Below are positions 18,969 to 29,547 of a stretch of DNA of 64,000 nucleotides, one piece after another. This DNA is from Fistulifera solaris (lineage: Eukaryota; Bacillariophyta; Bacillariophyceae; Naviculales; Stauroneidaceae): assembly GCA_030295235.1 (NCBI GenBank), contig AP026176.1, forward strand, positions 186,001-250,000, written 5' to 3'. The notes under the pieces were generated by a model. It ran no database searches. It saw only the letters and a list, made by a program, of their open reading frames with translations, and was not told where the DNA came from. The translations under genes were made by a program, and so were the position numbers. How positions within the stretch are numbered: the first letter of the stretch is position 1; each line of letters starts with the position of its first letter.

Positions 18969-20130
18969 TGAGAGTGAAGTGTACGAAGAGTGAGTAGCGC
19001 TTTCTCGGAATAGCTTAGCAGGGACGATATTTGTTCTGAGGGTAGTTAACAATGTTCGTCCGAACTCGAACATGCTAGAATCTACTAAAGATGCAGACAA
19101 ACACCGAATACTCAGTGCTGTGAAAAAGTGTCTTCAAGTCGAATAAGGCAGCAGTTCGCTCTCACTCCTTTCTAGAGCGAAAGCGTTAAAACTAGTCGTC
19201 GTGCGGCGTCTAGCTAAAGTGTGGATAGCCATACGGCGTAAAAAGTCGTCCCGACAAGTTAGGTACTTCATTGTTCAGACGCATGCGAATAAACATAAGA
19301 GTAAGTTCGCTCCTTCGCCAGGAGCTCTAGGCTCTTCAAAAGCAGATTGGAAAAGTGAGTTCTAGAGGATACACAATCCTTTTGGGGGTTGAACGTTGAA
19401 CAACTCTGTTGCACAACAACTAAACCAGTTCATTCGAAACGTGCAACAATGGGAATAGAGAGCTAGTTGATCGTGAGTCGTGGGACAGGAGCCAAAAGCT
19501 GTTGAGCTATAGAATCTTATCTTTGAACTCATGCAGATAATAGCTATTATTTTTCAAGCGGTTCTCTATAGCTTGAGTGGATAGTCGTGCGGCCTATAAA
19601 GTCGTCCCGGGAAGACTATGGCTATGACTCGAGCGTTTTGCGACATTTCCAAGAGTGCAGTCAAGAAGCTCTTGGCAAGGCTCTTGGATCTCTTAGCTTT
19701 CGGCTCTCGGCTCTTTTAACTTTATGAGAGAGAAAAACCACTGACTGTTCACTGATTAAGTCTACATGGACGACTGGTCGACTCCGTCGATAAGACGGTG
19801 CGAGATGATGTACGATAACGCCGCACCGCCCGGTGACAACTTTCTTTCCCACAGTAAGCGGGCTGGCTAACCAGTGACCGTCTTTTGAATCGCGAACGAC
19901 ATCCTACGCAACGCTTATTCATTCGTACAAGGTTTTTACTTGCGCTATGTTAACGCTCGGCATGCATCAGTTCTGATTTCTGATTCAAAAATGACTTTGG
20001 CCAATACGCTCGAACGCATGAGAATGAGTAAGGAACTCTATCGTCGGCAATCAGCGTCAGAGAGAAAACATCGCATTGAGTCAAAGTATCTTTCGCAAGG
20101 GCGCTGTGCTACAGAATCCACAAAAGAAAA
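18969..20130. other. intergenic with a 38-bp imperfect direct repeat
   Basis: No gene recognised. Two 38-bp segments (19221-19258 and 19577-19614) match imperfectly, both beginning GTGGATAG and ending in AAAGTCGTCCCG plus AAG. They lie about 320 bp apart. Confidence 0.5.
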
Positions 20131-21663
20131 ATGAGCTTCGCACAAGATGAGCAAAGAATGATGATGCAACGGGCCCGTGCTCATCTCAATGAGGTTGTAA
20201 TGCAGATGCCCGTTGCCGCAAAAACGGCGTACCTCGAAGCTTTAACTCAATGTCCTCATCTCGTCGAGACTGAAACAAATCCAGAAATATTTCTGCGCTT
20301 TGAAAACTTCAATTACTGGAGTGCGGCGGGGCGACTCGTCACGTACTGGAGAAAGCGAAAGGAATATTTTGGTGACCGTGCGTTTTTACCGATGGATTTG
20401 AGCGGAAAAGGAGCGATGAGCAAAGAAGATATGCAACCAATAGTGACAGGATGCGTTACTATGCTTCCCAATAGCAACATAATTGTTCTAGATCGAACAT
20501 CAGCCAGCGACACGGGCGGAATAGCGACTCGGCGCCGAAGGCGATTCTTTTCGTGCATTCACTCATGGGATCTGGTACTTGCCCGAGACTCATCATTAAT
20601 GGCTTCGTCGTATCGGATGTACTTAGAAGAATGAATGCAGAAATGAAAGATCTACTGGCAGATGCATTCCCCATTCCGAGTATTGGAGAAATCCACGTTA
20701 TTTTCGTAAAAGCGAAAAATCAGACGGTATGGCAGCATCTACTGCCTCTTGGGTTACAGCAAATGGCTGGCCTGGTTGCGAACGTTAAAATTCATAACTT
20801 TGACACGGTAGAGCAGATTGCGGAAGAGCTAGGCTGCTACGGTGTTACGCGAAATCATCTACCGCCTCAACTCGGTGGATGTTACAACATCGAGTTCAGT
20901 TCATTTGTGCTTTCCCACAAACTTCCTCTTTCAGCGGTGCATCAGTTACAAGCCAAAAATATTTTTTGTCGAACCTCTGCAACGCCCGACAAAGCGGCGA
21001 CGTCACTTTATAGCCTAATCGGAAAAGGTAATCCGCGTACCTCTTTCCCCCGAGAAACGCAGCGCCACGACTCCGAAGGAAAAGGAAGCCTAGAGCTTCT
21101 TTTGGACTACTTTATGAAAAAAAGCACCCGATCTTCCTGATGTAGCAGAAACGGATTCACTGAACCCCCTGACGCCATTTGATCCCATTCTTCCAAGCAA
21201 TCATATCAGTAACCTGTATGCGGAAGGGTCGCGTACCATTCTGCTCTTCAAGGACGCGGATGCGAGTGTTCTCTCTGAGTATCAATGTCTAGTTCGCCAG
21301 CAAATCGAATTCTTTGAGGCCAACCAGGACGATGTCACTTCCTCCATTCGAGGACGAAACAAGGCAATTGTTTTAGGTCAAGTTGGGATCCGTTGCCGTC
21401 ATTGTACGCATTTACCACGGCAACAACGTACCATGGCCGCCACATATTATCCAACCAAACTGGAAGGGATATACCAGACATCACAAAACCTGGCTCGGAA
21501 ACATTTGATCGGTTCTTGTCCTTTTGTGCCGTGGGAATTCAAGAAACGATTGACTGACCTTTGCGAGTCTAAATCGGCGACCGGTACAGGGAAGCTTTAC
21601 TGGGCCGAAACGGCAATGACATGTGGAGTATATGAGGATGAATCCATACTCCGCCTCAAATAG
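20131..21663 (+). CDS. CRAL-TRIO-like protein with CRHC C-terminal module, tandem copy 2 (two frame breaks)
   Basis: It has the same three blocks as copy 1: FENFNYWSAAGRLVTYW and RAFLPMDLSGKGAM; then FPIPSIGEIHVIFVKAKNQ and YGVTRNHLPPQLGG; then VRQQIEFFEA, GQVGIRCRHCTHLPRQQ, AATYYPTKLEGIYQ and GKLYWAE. The N-terminal nucleotide sequence around FNYWSAAGRLVTYWRKRKEY is nearly identical to copy 1, suggesting recent duplication or gene conversion there. The first frame change is at the homologous site (TTTT 20548-20551, here followed by CGTG, so no ATG restarts the second frame). The second is at a seven-A run (21117-21123) where six A would keep the frame. Downstream the frame is open without an early ATG through 21663, confirming the C-terminal block belongs to this gene. 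Confidence 0.66.
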
Positions 21664-22389
21664 AGCTAAAACTTTATTGCTTAAGCTACAATCTTCGCCT
21701 TTTTCTGTTCTTATCCAGTTATTTTTATTCAAATCATTTAAAGCTCCTGAAATGAAATTGCAGGTTGTGCTTATGGCGTCTGTTGCTAATTTTTTGAAGA
21801 TCGCTCGCGGTTTTCGTCATCTTACAAACTACTCCGTAACCAAGAATGCGTCGGTTTTATTTCAGCATCGGGTCGTCAGATGAGGCAAATTCTTTCGTAG
21901 GTCAACTCGATGCTTTAACACGGAATTTGTAATTCAGACGGAGTATTTGAATGAACGAATAGCTTCTGGGTTAGAATGAACGATAAACGCATAGACTGCG
22001 AGTCGTGAGTCGTGACTGATTTTTACCCGTTGCGAGTTACGAGACCTCTTCGCACTTAACATTAGCACAGCACACAGGATACTACGTTGTACAAAGTTGA
22101 TCCGAAAGGTACTTTTTGTATCTCGAGGTGGCGAATGCGGAACGCGGAGAACACAGAACACGCAAGAGTGACGGACCACACCGAAATTAAAGTACTCCGT
22201 ACTTCACTATCACAAGACACACGATAACCGATAACCGATACTGTACGCGCGACGACCGACGACCTGATGCTCATCGCGTTGGCATTTGACATTGTTGATC
22301 CGAAAGACTTGCTATTTCCGCAAAGAAGAGACAAGGGATGATCTCTAGAGTCTAGAGCAAATAAATAAATAAATTATACCTCAATTCAA
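21664..22389. other. intergenic, no gene seen
   Basis: Contains short direct repeats (e.g. CGATAACCGATAACC near 22224) that recur near 41250. No supported gene. Confidence 0.5.
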
Positions 22390-23877
22390 ATGGGAGACAT
22401 GCAAGAGCAAATGATGATGCAGCGGGCCTGCACACACCTCAGCGATGTGGTGCTTTACATGCCCATGGCTACTAAAGCGGCGTATTTGGAAGCCCTAATT
22501 CAGTGCCCACATCTCGTCGAATCCGAGTCGAATCCAGAAACGTTTTTACGGTTCGAGGATTTCAATTACTGGAGCGCGGCTGGCAGACTGGTCACTTACT
22601 GGCGAAAGCGAAAAGAGTTCTTTGGAGACCGGGCGTTTCTGCCGATGGATTTGAGCGGCAAAGGGGCGATGAACGATGACGATATAAGACCCATGGCAAC
22701 GGGAAGCCTTACCATGATTCCCAACAGCAACATCATTATCCACGATCGAACGTGCGCTAGCGACGCTGGAGACGAAGCGACAAAAATGCGAAGACGCTTC
22801 TTTTCATGCAAACGATGATGAATTCAACTTTACACACCGAGAAAGGGCCACGATTGTTTATCTATGGCTTCGAGATCTCGGATGCGCGGAAAAGAATGAA
22901 TGCAGAGCTAAAGTCTCTCATAGCAAGTGCTTTCCCGATCCCCAATTTTGAGGAGTTTCATTTAATTTTTGTGAAGGAAAAGAATCAAACCATATGGCAG
23001 TATATATTGCCTCGCGGACTAGAGCAAATGTCTGGCTTGATTGGGAACGTCATGATCCACAATTTCAATTTTAAGGATGAGATAGCCGATCAGCTCTCTT
23101 ACTATGGTGTTACTCGGAGTCATTTACCTGTCAAACTTGGAGGTTGTTACAGCCCAGAGCAGAGTTTGTTTGTTTTACAATGTGGGCTTCCGCTGTCGAC
23201 AATCTACAGACTGAATCAACCAGCACCAGCATCTTATGAAAGCCCTATACGCAATCAGTCTGCTACAGAGAAAGGTAGCTTAGAACGTCTATTGGAATTT
23301 TTTCATGAAAAAGGCCCCGGATCTCCCGGATGTAGAAGAGATGGATTCACTGGACCCCTTAACGCCATCTGACCTCGCCTCAATCACCAACCAGAAAAGC
23401 GATTCGTGCTATTATTACTCTCGTTCCATTCCACTGTATGTGGACTATGATACAAAGGTACTCTCGGCCTACCAATGCTTGGCTCGTCAGCAAATCGAGT
23501 TCTTCGAAGCCAGTGAAGATGATATCACTTCTTCGATTCGCGGTAGGAAAAAGGCCATTGTTCTCGGTCAAGTCGGTCTTCGATGTCGCCACTGTGCACA
23601 CCTGCCACGACAAAAACGAGCAATAGCCGCAACCTACTATCCAACGACGCTCGAAGGTGTCTACCAGACGGCCCATAACCTGGCTCGGAGGCATCTGATC
23701 AGTTCTTGTCCCTTTGTGCCGCCGGAATGCAATCGCAAACTGGCACAACTGGGCGAGTCTAAATCGGTGACTTGTATAGGAAAACATTACTGGGCCGAAA
23801 CGGCGGAACTCAGCGGGGTCATCGAAATCGATGGCATTTTACGGTTTCAAGATGCGCCAACTCTTGCCGATACTTGA
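22390..23877 (+). CDS. CRAL-TRIO-like protein with CRHC C-terminal module, tandem copy 3 (two frame breaks)
   Basis: Starts MGDMQEQMMMQRA and carries the same blocks: FEDFNYWSAAGRLVTYW and FGDRAFLPMDLSGKGAM; FIYGFEISDARKRM, FPIPNFEEFHLIFVKE and YGVTRSHLPVKLGG; RQQIEFFEASEDDITSSIRG, GLRCRHCAHLPRQ, YYPTTLEGVYQTA and HYWAETAE. The first frame change is at the same CTTTTCATG as in copy 1 (TTTT 22801-22804). The second lies at six T plus C before ATG (23298-23304), where copies 1 and 2 read YFMK with no extra C. So the first fault is shared by all three copies and the second differs in each. Either the family was duplicated already broken, or base-calling fails at the shared motif. Confidence 0.67.
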
Positions 23878-24172
23878 AGCTGAAGATGCTAGCAGGCACG
23901 ACCCACAAAAGCTTCTCTTTGCCTTTCTATTTTACCCTATCAGAACGTTACTCTTTCAGATTTAGCGATAGTGTTTTATCAACTTCCGAGTTCAGCAGCA
24001 GAAATACGAGCAATGTGAGAAATTTACTTTCGAAGGGTAAATGATAAAGTCGGTTGCGTATGCAAAACAGTTTCTAGAAGGTATTCAATAGACTACTACA
24101 AGTAAGCTTCACGCTCAAAAGGGTGATTGAGTCGCCCAAAGTGGCGACAATACTAAAATGTTAATGTAACAT

Positions 24173-24829
24173 TTAAGCCGCCTTACTTTTTCCAAACGAA
24201 TCCACAATCGCATCCAACGTCTTTTGCAAAACAGGATACCGCGACTCGGGCGTTTGTGCCGTGATGGTCACCAAGATCGACCCGGCTCCTCCCGTCGCAC
24301 CCTGTTGCAAGGCAAAGATGGCCCGAAAATGCGTCAGCGTCCCTGGCACAGTCTGTCGGTAATCAAAGAAATACGCCCCTTTCGCCGAGGTGGCCGACAG
24401 CATTTTGGCAAACGGATCGTCTTCCGAGCCCGCCAACGCCCCCTTGGGCAAAATCGTTTGTGCCGCCACTTGATCGACGGATCCGAAACTCGCCAAACTG
24501 GTAAAATCATCGCGGACGGGTGTGTAGGCAATCGTCAAAGCGGTCCAAGCATCCGCGGGATCCTGCCACAACAACAATTCCCGTCGATCGCGCAAGATTT
24601 GCTTCGAGAAGGTCCATTGTGTTGGCACTTGGATGGAAAAATTGCGAATCGGATCATCAAACAGTTGGAGCCTGTCGGAAGTAACCGCGGCGGACACGGA
24701 CGGCAACAAGAGAGCACTGGAGGAAGCGAGAGAGTTCACGAACCAGTCTCGACGAGTGATGGCTCGATGGGGTGTGTACGCCAGCGACATGATAAAGAGG
24801 AATGCGAGGAAAACGATGCAAGGTTTCAT
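24173..24829 (-). CDS. PsbP-domain thylakoid lumen protein
   Basis: A 218-residue intact protein. Residues 1-17 form a signal peptide with an aromatic residue after the cleavage point (SLA then YTP), fitting plastid import in diatoms. Arg26-Arg27 in ITRRDWF and the following hydrophobic stretch to SVSAA form a twin-arginine lumen-targeting signal. The mature part begins LQLFDDPIRNFSIQVPTQW, the typical PsbP start. It continues with WQDPADAWTALTIAYTPV, the VDQVAAQTIL helix, GAYFFDYRQTVPG and the C-terminal PVLQKTLDAIVDSF. PsbP-family proteins bind PSII or act as assembly factors; this divergent member could be PPD/PPL-like rather than PsbP itself. It stands alone on the minus strand, convergent with the CRAL-TRIO-like cluster. 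Confidence 0.85.
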   Translation of the reverse strand: MKPCIVFLAFLFIMSLAYTPHRAITRRDWFVNSLASSSALLLPSVSAAVTSDRLQLFDDPIRNFSIQVPTQWTFSKQILRDRRELLLWQDPADAWTALTIAYTPVRDDFTSLASFGSVDQVAAQTILPKGALAGSEDDPFAKMLSATSAKGAYFFDYRQTVPGTLTHFRAIFALQQGATGGAGSILVTITAQTPESRYPVLQKTLDAIVDSFGKSKAA

Positions 24830-25404
24830 GATTGTGCGACGTTCTTTATACGACTCCTCCTCCTCCTCCTCCTCTGGGTATTATCTTTTGCAATTCAATC
24901 GCTCTCGCGCAATAGGGAAAATAGAAGTTTTAGGAAGGAAGGAATGCCAAAGCAATCGCACGCTTAACTTGTTTGTTGCAATGGAACTTTTTGCAGTTGC
25001 AGCACGTCGCAAGAATAATACCTGGAAACGACGTTAAAATTCTGCCTCGCCGTAAGCGCTACGTAGAAATTTGTACTGAGAGGCAGAATTTTAACGTCCT
25101 TCCCTGGTAATGTTGCATCTTCCAACGCGATAGGACGCTGTGCTGTGGTGACGTGTCAATAACCAATCAGAAGCGTTCATGACTAGACATCTGGAACACT
25201 CACAAAAACAGTACTTCAATTCCTTCAGCAAAATGACTGCCGGACTGCCGTCTCGAGCGAAAACAGCACAAACAGATTTTTTTTTTACTCCGTATTGTTT
25301 TCCGATGAGCAGATTGTCGTTGCTAAACTCTAAATAAATTGCAAAACGCTAAACACTTTTGTATTCTTCTTTCCTTCCTTTACACATTCACTCACTGCTT
25401 TTCA
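24830..25404. other. divergent region with a long foldback
   Basis: Between the PsbP-like gene and the selenoprotein gene. It contains the perfect 19-bp inverted repeat at 25030-25098 described separately. No gene. Confidence 0.5.
25030..25098. repeat. foldback: perfect 19-bp inverted repeat, 31-nt loop
   Basis: The left arm 25030-25048 (GACGTTAAAATTCTGCCTC) is exactly complementary to 25080-25098. Flanking bases (CCTGG to the left, CCCTGG to the right) extend the symmetry imperfectly to about 25017-25113. It looks like a tiny MITE-like foldback or a strong cruciform/hairpin. Confidence 0.85.
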
Positions 25405-25907
25405 ATGATGCGCTCTTGGTATATGTTCTGCTTCCTCTTCCTGACGGTCATTCACGCGGTTCCGACGGCCGAAATTGTCTCGTGCGGTGGCTGAGCTTTG
25501 AATCGGCTTCCCGCCTTGAAATCCTTTCTCAAGGACGGAGAAGCCGAATCGTACTGGGCGTGAAGGTAAAATATATAGCGGGACGGACGGCCGTCATGAC
25601 GGTTTTCGATGAGCAAGGTCGCGAGACAGAAAAGATACCGCTCCATACGATTACGGAAAAGGCGGCCTTGCATCAATTGATGAAAGAGAAAGGATTTGTG
25701 CAAATGTCACCGGAAGAGATGGCGGCGGCGAAAGGTCAAGGAGGGTCATTACGGAAATTGGGGTTTTCGAATTGGTTTGCGGAAGAAACGAAGGATTCTA
25801 TAGGAGAGCCATCGTACAAGTCCATGTTTGGATTGTACGGAATGGCATTGCTATCACTGGGTGTCATCATGGCCGCGCGAAGACGTCGTTTGAAAAGAAG
25901 ACGATAG
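25405..25907 (+). CDS. SelM/Sep15-type selenoprotein, membrane-anchored (in-frame TGA; one frame break)
   Basis: The ATG at 25405 opens a signal peptide (MMRSWYMFCFLFLTVIHA), followed by EIVSCGG-TGA-ALNRLPALKSF. The TGA at 25492-25494 (codon 30) sits exactly where SelM/Sep15 family proteins have Sec in CGGU-x-LNRL or CGU. Further family features follow: VKVKYIAG, AVMTVFDEQGRETEKIPL, and the helix ALHQLMKEKGF. Those proteins are ER thioredoxin-fold oxidoreductases linked to protein folding. The C-terminus adds a membrane helix (MFGLYGMALLSLGVIMA) and an Arg/Lys-rich tail. Between ESYW and VKVKY the frame slips at GGG (25556-25558): one more G would join them. A SECIS candidate lies after the stop. 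Reading the TGA as a stop would give only a 29-residue peptide. Confidence 0.77.
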
Positions 25908-25917
25908 CTTGTTTATC

Positions 25918-26005
25918 GATAATGAAAGCATTTCGAGTCGCGGGAAGGACGCCGCCTGGCCGGTGGTTGATACACGCGACGGAAAATGTTTCGAATGCAA
26001 AGTTA
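25918..26005 (+). promoter_or_regulatory. candidate SECIS element in the 3' region
   Basis: Just after the stop, an ATGA (25922-25925) precedes a long foldback: GCATTTCGA (25928-25936) can pair with TCGAATGC (25991-25998), and GTCGCG (25937-25942) with CGCGAC (25975-25980). AA lies in the loop side. This is the right place and general shape for a SECIS, but the quartet on the 3' side is not convincing by eye. Confidence 0.3.
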
Positions 26006-26173
26006 ATGAAAGAAAGAGAAGAACTGTTGCTGAATGAGTGCGGAAGGACGCTGCCTCGGAAGGGTGGCTGATGCGGCACGAACAGCGAATCGTTCGAACA
26101 TGTACAGTACAACTATGTTAACAGTATTAATTAAAATGTTAATGAATTATTTTCAACAATTACTAGCCATGGT

Positions 26174-29050
26174 CTACTCCGAACCACTTGGTACGGTGCG
26201 GTTGTCCACCAATTCGGTTGTCTCGGTAAGCTCGGTAAAATCATGATCTAACAAGCGCTCAGTCATCATGGCGTCGCTGTCACTGTCAAAAGCAACCGCT
26301 CGTTGTGGACGACGTCGTTCACTCCTTGGTTGTCTCGACGAAAAGTCAATGGACGGAGGTTGATACAACCGTAAGAGTAAGCTACTCATTACTACACTGA
26401 CCGAGCTCAAGGCCATGGCCAGAGCTGCCACGGTCGGAGGAAGTCGTACGCGCAAGAAGGGATAAAAGACACCCGCTGCGACGGGGATACCCAAACAATT
26501 GTAAATCAAGGACCAAACGAAATTCCATTGAATCCTACGAAAAATGGCGCGGCTCAGATCCAAGGCAGTGCACACGTCCACCACGTGCCCTTTCACCAAA
26601 ACAACGTCGGAGGCTTCATTCGCAATGGCAGCTCCTGTACCCAAACTTAAGCCAACATCGGCCTGAGCCAGAGCAGGACTGTCATTGATACCTAAACATA
26701 AGGGCAGGCAAGGTGAGGAACCTACGAAAGAAGAAATGAATTCTATCCTTTGCCATCCAAACCCTCACTTACCATCGCCCACCATTGCCACAACTTTTCC
26801 TTCTGCCTGCAGTTTCCGAACATGTTCTAGTTTCGTTGCGGGCAATGCTTCCGCAATGATACGGTTTTGTGGAATGCTCAACTTTCGACCTACGGCAGCA
26901 GCCGTTGTCGTATTGTCTCCCGTGACCATCCAAACATCAATCCCCATTTCCGATCGAAGATACGCAATGGCCGGGCCGGCATCTTCTTTGATTTCGTCAA
27001 CAATTCCCAGTATCGCTTTCACGATTCCATTCAAAGCTATCAAAACCGCGGTTTTTCCTTCTTCTTCTAACGATTGCATACACTCTTCCGCGACAAATGA
27101 TACATCGTAATTGTGCATTTCGGCAAAGGCACGATTTCCCACAGCCATCAGTGTGTTACCAAATCGACCCAATGCGCCTCTTCCAGTGAACGAACGAAAG
27201 TCGGAAGGCTGCTCCAACGGTTCCTCCTCTATATATTCCTCTCCGAGCTTTTCTTCGGCGAATTGGACAATTGCCTTGGCGAGTGGATGTTCCAACGAAC
27301 GTTCGAGCGACGCCAAAAGCCAGAGTATCTGATTTTCGTTGGTATGTTCCTTGTCATCCAATTTCAAGAAATCGGATACCACCGGCTTGCCCTGTCAACA
27401 GCGACTGAGATTTCCGAAGTAAATACAACCAACGAACACCACCATCTCCACGCTTACCTTGGTCAAAGTCCCCGTCTTGTCAAATACGACCGAATCGACC
27501 GTACTGGCGACTTCCAGCGATTCCCCTCCTTTCAACAAAATTCCCACCTTGGCCGAAACACCGGTCCCGACCATGACCGCGGTTGGCGTCGCCAACCCCA
27601 ACGCACACGGACATGAAATGACCAAACACGCGATCGCAAACAGAATACTAAACGTCATGGGATCCTCATTTTCGTACCAAGACGAGGGAACGACGTGTGT
27701 CGAACAAAGAGCGTACCACACCAAGAAGGTGACGACGCTGATGGAACATACGGCGGGCACGAAGAGCGCCGAAATCGAATCCGCAAAGGTTTGAATGGGG
27801 ACCGTCCGCGTTTGTGCATCATGGACAAGCTGCACAATTTGTGCCAATGCCGTTTGGGCACCCACGCCCGTGACTTGACAAAAGGACGCACCCTCCGATC
27901 CCGCCTCGACACACACCGTTCCTCCCAATACCGACGCACCGATGGTTTTGAGTACCGGCATGGCTTCTCCCGTCACCATACTTTCATCGACACTCATTTC
28001 ACCCACTAAAACAATTCCATCCGCCGGAATGGATGTCCCCTGAATGACTTTGACAATATCACCGGCACCAATGTTCTGAATGGGTACCACCGTTTCTCGA
28101 TACGGATCACGGGAAGGATCAAAATGATCCGTAGGAGAAAGGGGCGTGACTTGAATGGCCGTTTTGGCTTGCAATTCCAGCAGTTGCGTCAATGCCTGAC
28201 TGGTTCGACGCACCGCGACCGCTTGCATCCATTTCCCACCCAACACGAAACAAATGAGGACGGCCGACGTTTCAAAGAAATGCGCCGCCATGGTATCCTC
28301 CGTCAGTACACCGACGACAGCATACGAATACGATGCCGTCGTGCCCAAGGCAATCAATACATCCATCCCGGCCCGTCCTGCGACAAAGATGGCAAAAAAG
28401 GCTCCCTTATAAAATTCCCATCCCGACAAGAATTGTACGGGCGTGGCCAACATCCACAATATGAGGGCTTCCAGTGGCATTGCAAAATGCCAAATGTGAA
28501 CCGGACGCTGCAAGATACGGAGGTGCGGCAGAAACATCGTTAATGATAAAATGGGAACTGTCCCTACCAGACTCCATAAAAAAGCGTTCCGACGTCCTTG
28601 GACCTTTTCCGTTTGTCGTTGTTGCAACTGTTGCCACCGTTCTTCCATATCGTCGAATGTATTTGTAGACATTGGCTGTTCCTCATCATTAGTGCTGTTA
28701 TTGTTGTTGTTGACGGGCGAGGATTCGTTCAAGACGACAACTTTTTCGACGGAATATCCGACAGCTTCAATCGCTTGTTTTATGCGACAAGTCATGTCGT
28801 CATCATGGGAGGAAGCGGGCCACGTGACGGTGGCGGTATCCGTCGCCAAGGAAATCGCCACCGCACAAACTTGCGGCAGTTCGTGTCGAATCGCTTGTTC
28901 AATGGTACCACTGCACACGGTACACGTCATACCAGCAATCCAAAATTCGGCGCTACACACTATTTGTGTTGTCAGATCTTCAATGTCACCGACGTGTTGC
29001 GGTGTTGTTGTTATTTCCTCAGAATGCGTCGATCGTTCCTCTTCGGACAT
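26174..29050 (-). CDS. copper-transporting P1B-type ATPase (three exons)
   Basis: Exons on the minus strand are 29050-27458, 27391-26773 and 26691-26174. The introns (66 and 81 nt) have GTAAGC/ACAG and GTAAGT/TTAG borders. Splicing gives 909 residues. Visible motifs: one N-terminal heavy-metal domain (GMTCTVC, residues 40-46), TGEA at 360-363, the membrane CPC copper site at 480-482, DKTGT with the phosphorylated Asp524, the P1B-specific HP in LEHPLAKA at about 566-567, GDGIND at 736-741, and two further membrane helices near 770-830. The family pumps Cu(I) out of the cytosol (CopA/ATP7/HMA type), into the secretory pathway or plastid. No clear targeting peptide precedes the metal domain. The protein is complete with no frame break. 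Confidence 0.93.
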
Positions 29051-29547
29051 GATTATTGCGTCTAAGAAAAAAGCGGAAGATAGTAATTATTTGTTTACAA
29101 GGATAATAATAGCACAAGGATCGCAACGCGAAGGAATGAAATAATATAATCATCATCAAAAACGGTCCAAAGGTCGTCGTCGTCGCGATCCCCAAGATGC
29201 GTCTACTCTTTGGTTCAGTGTTCAGTCACTTATAAGCGTCTGTCCTGCGCTCCAAGGCAAGATTCATTCGTTCGTTCGTGATGATATTTCATTCCATTTT
29301 CAGTGTATACTGCTTCGAAGTACAAGGATCCATCCGTTGAATACCGAGACGTTAATGAAGCGCTAGTCGCAATTCGTCAAAACGGTTCTCACTTCTACAC
29401 AAACGATGATACCATCATCTGTTTGAAATCCATAAGGTCGACCATCGTCAACAATGACAACACGCTCATTCCTCATGGCGAGTTTGAAAAGAGGCAAACC
29501 CCCTGTTTCACTGCTATCGAATAGAGAAACAAGGAACAAATACTACG
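29051..29547. other. divergent intergenic region
   Basis: Between the ATPase and the next secreted-protein gene. A short open frame at 29303-29524 has no supporting feature. Confidence 0.5.
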
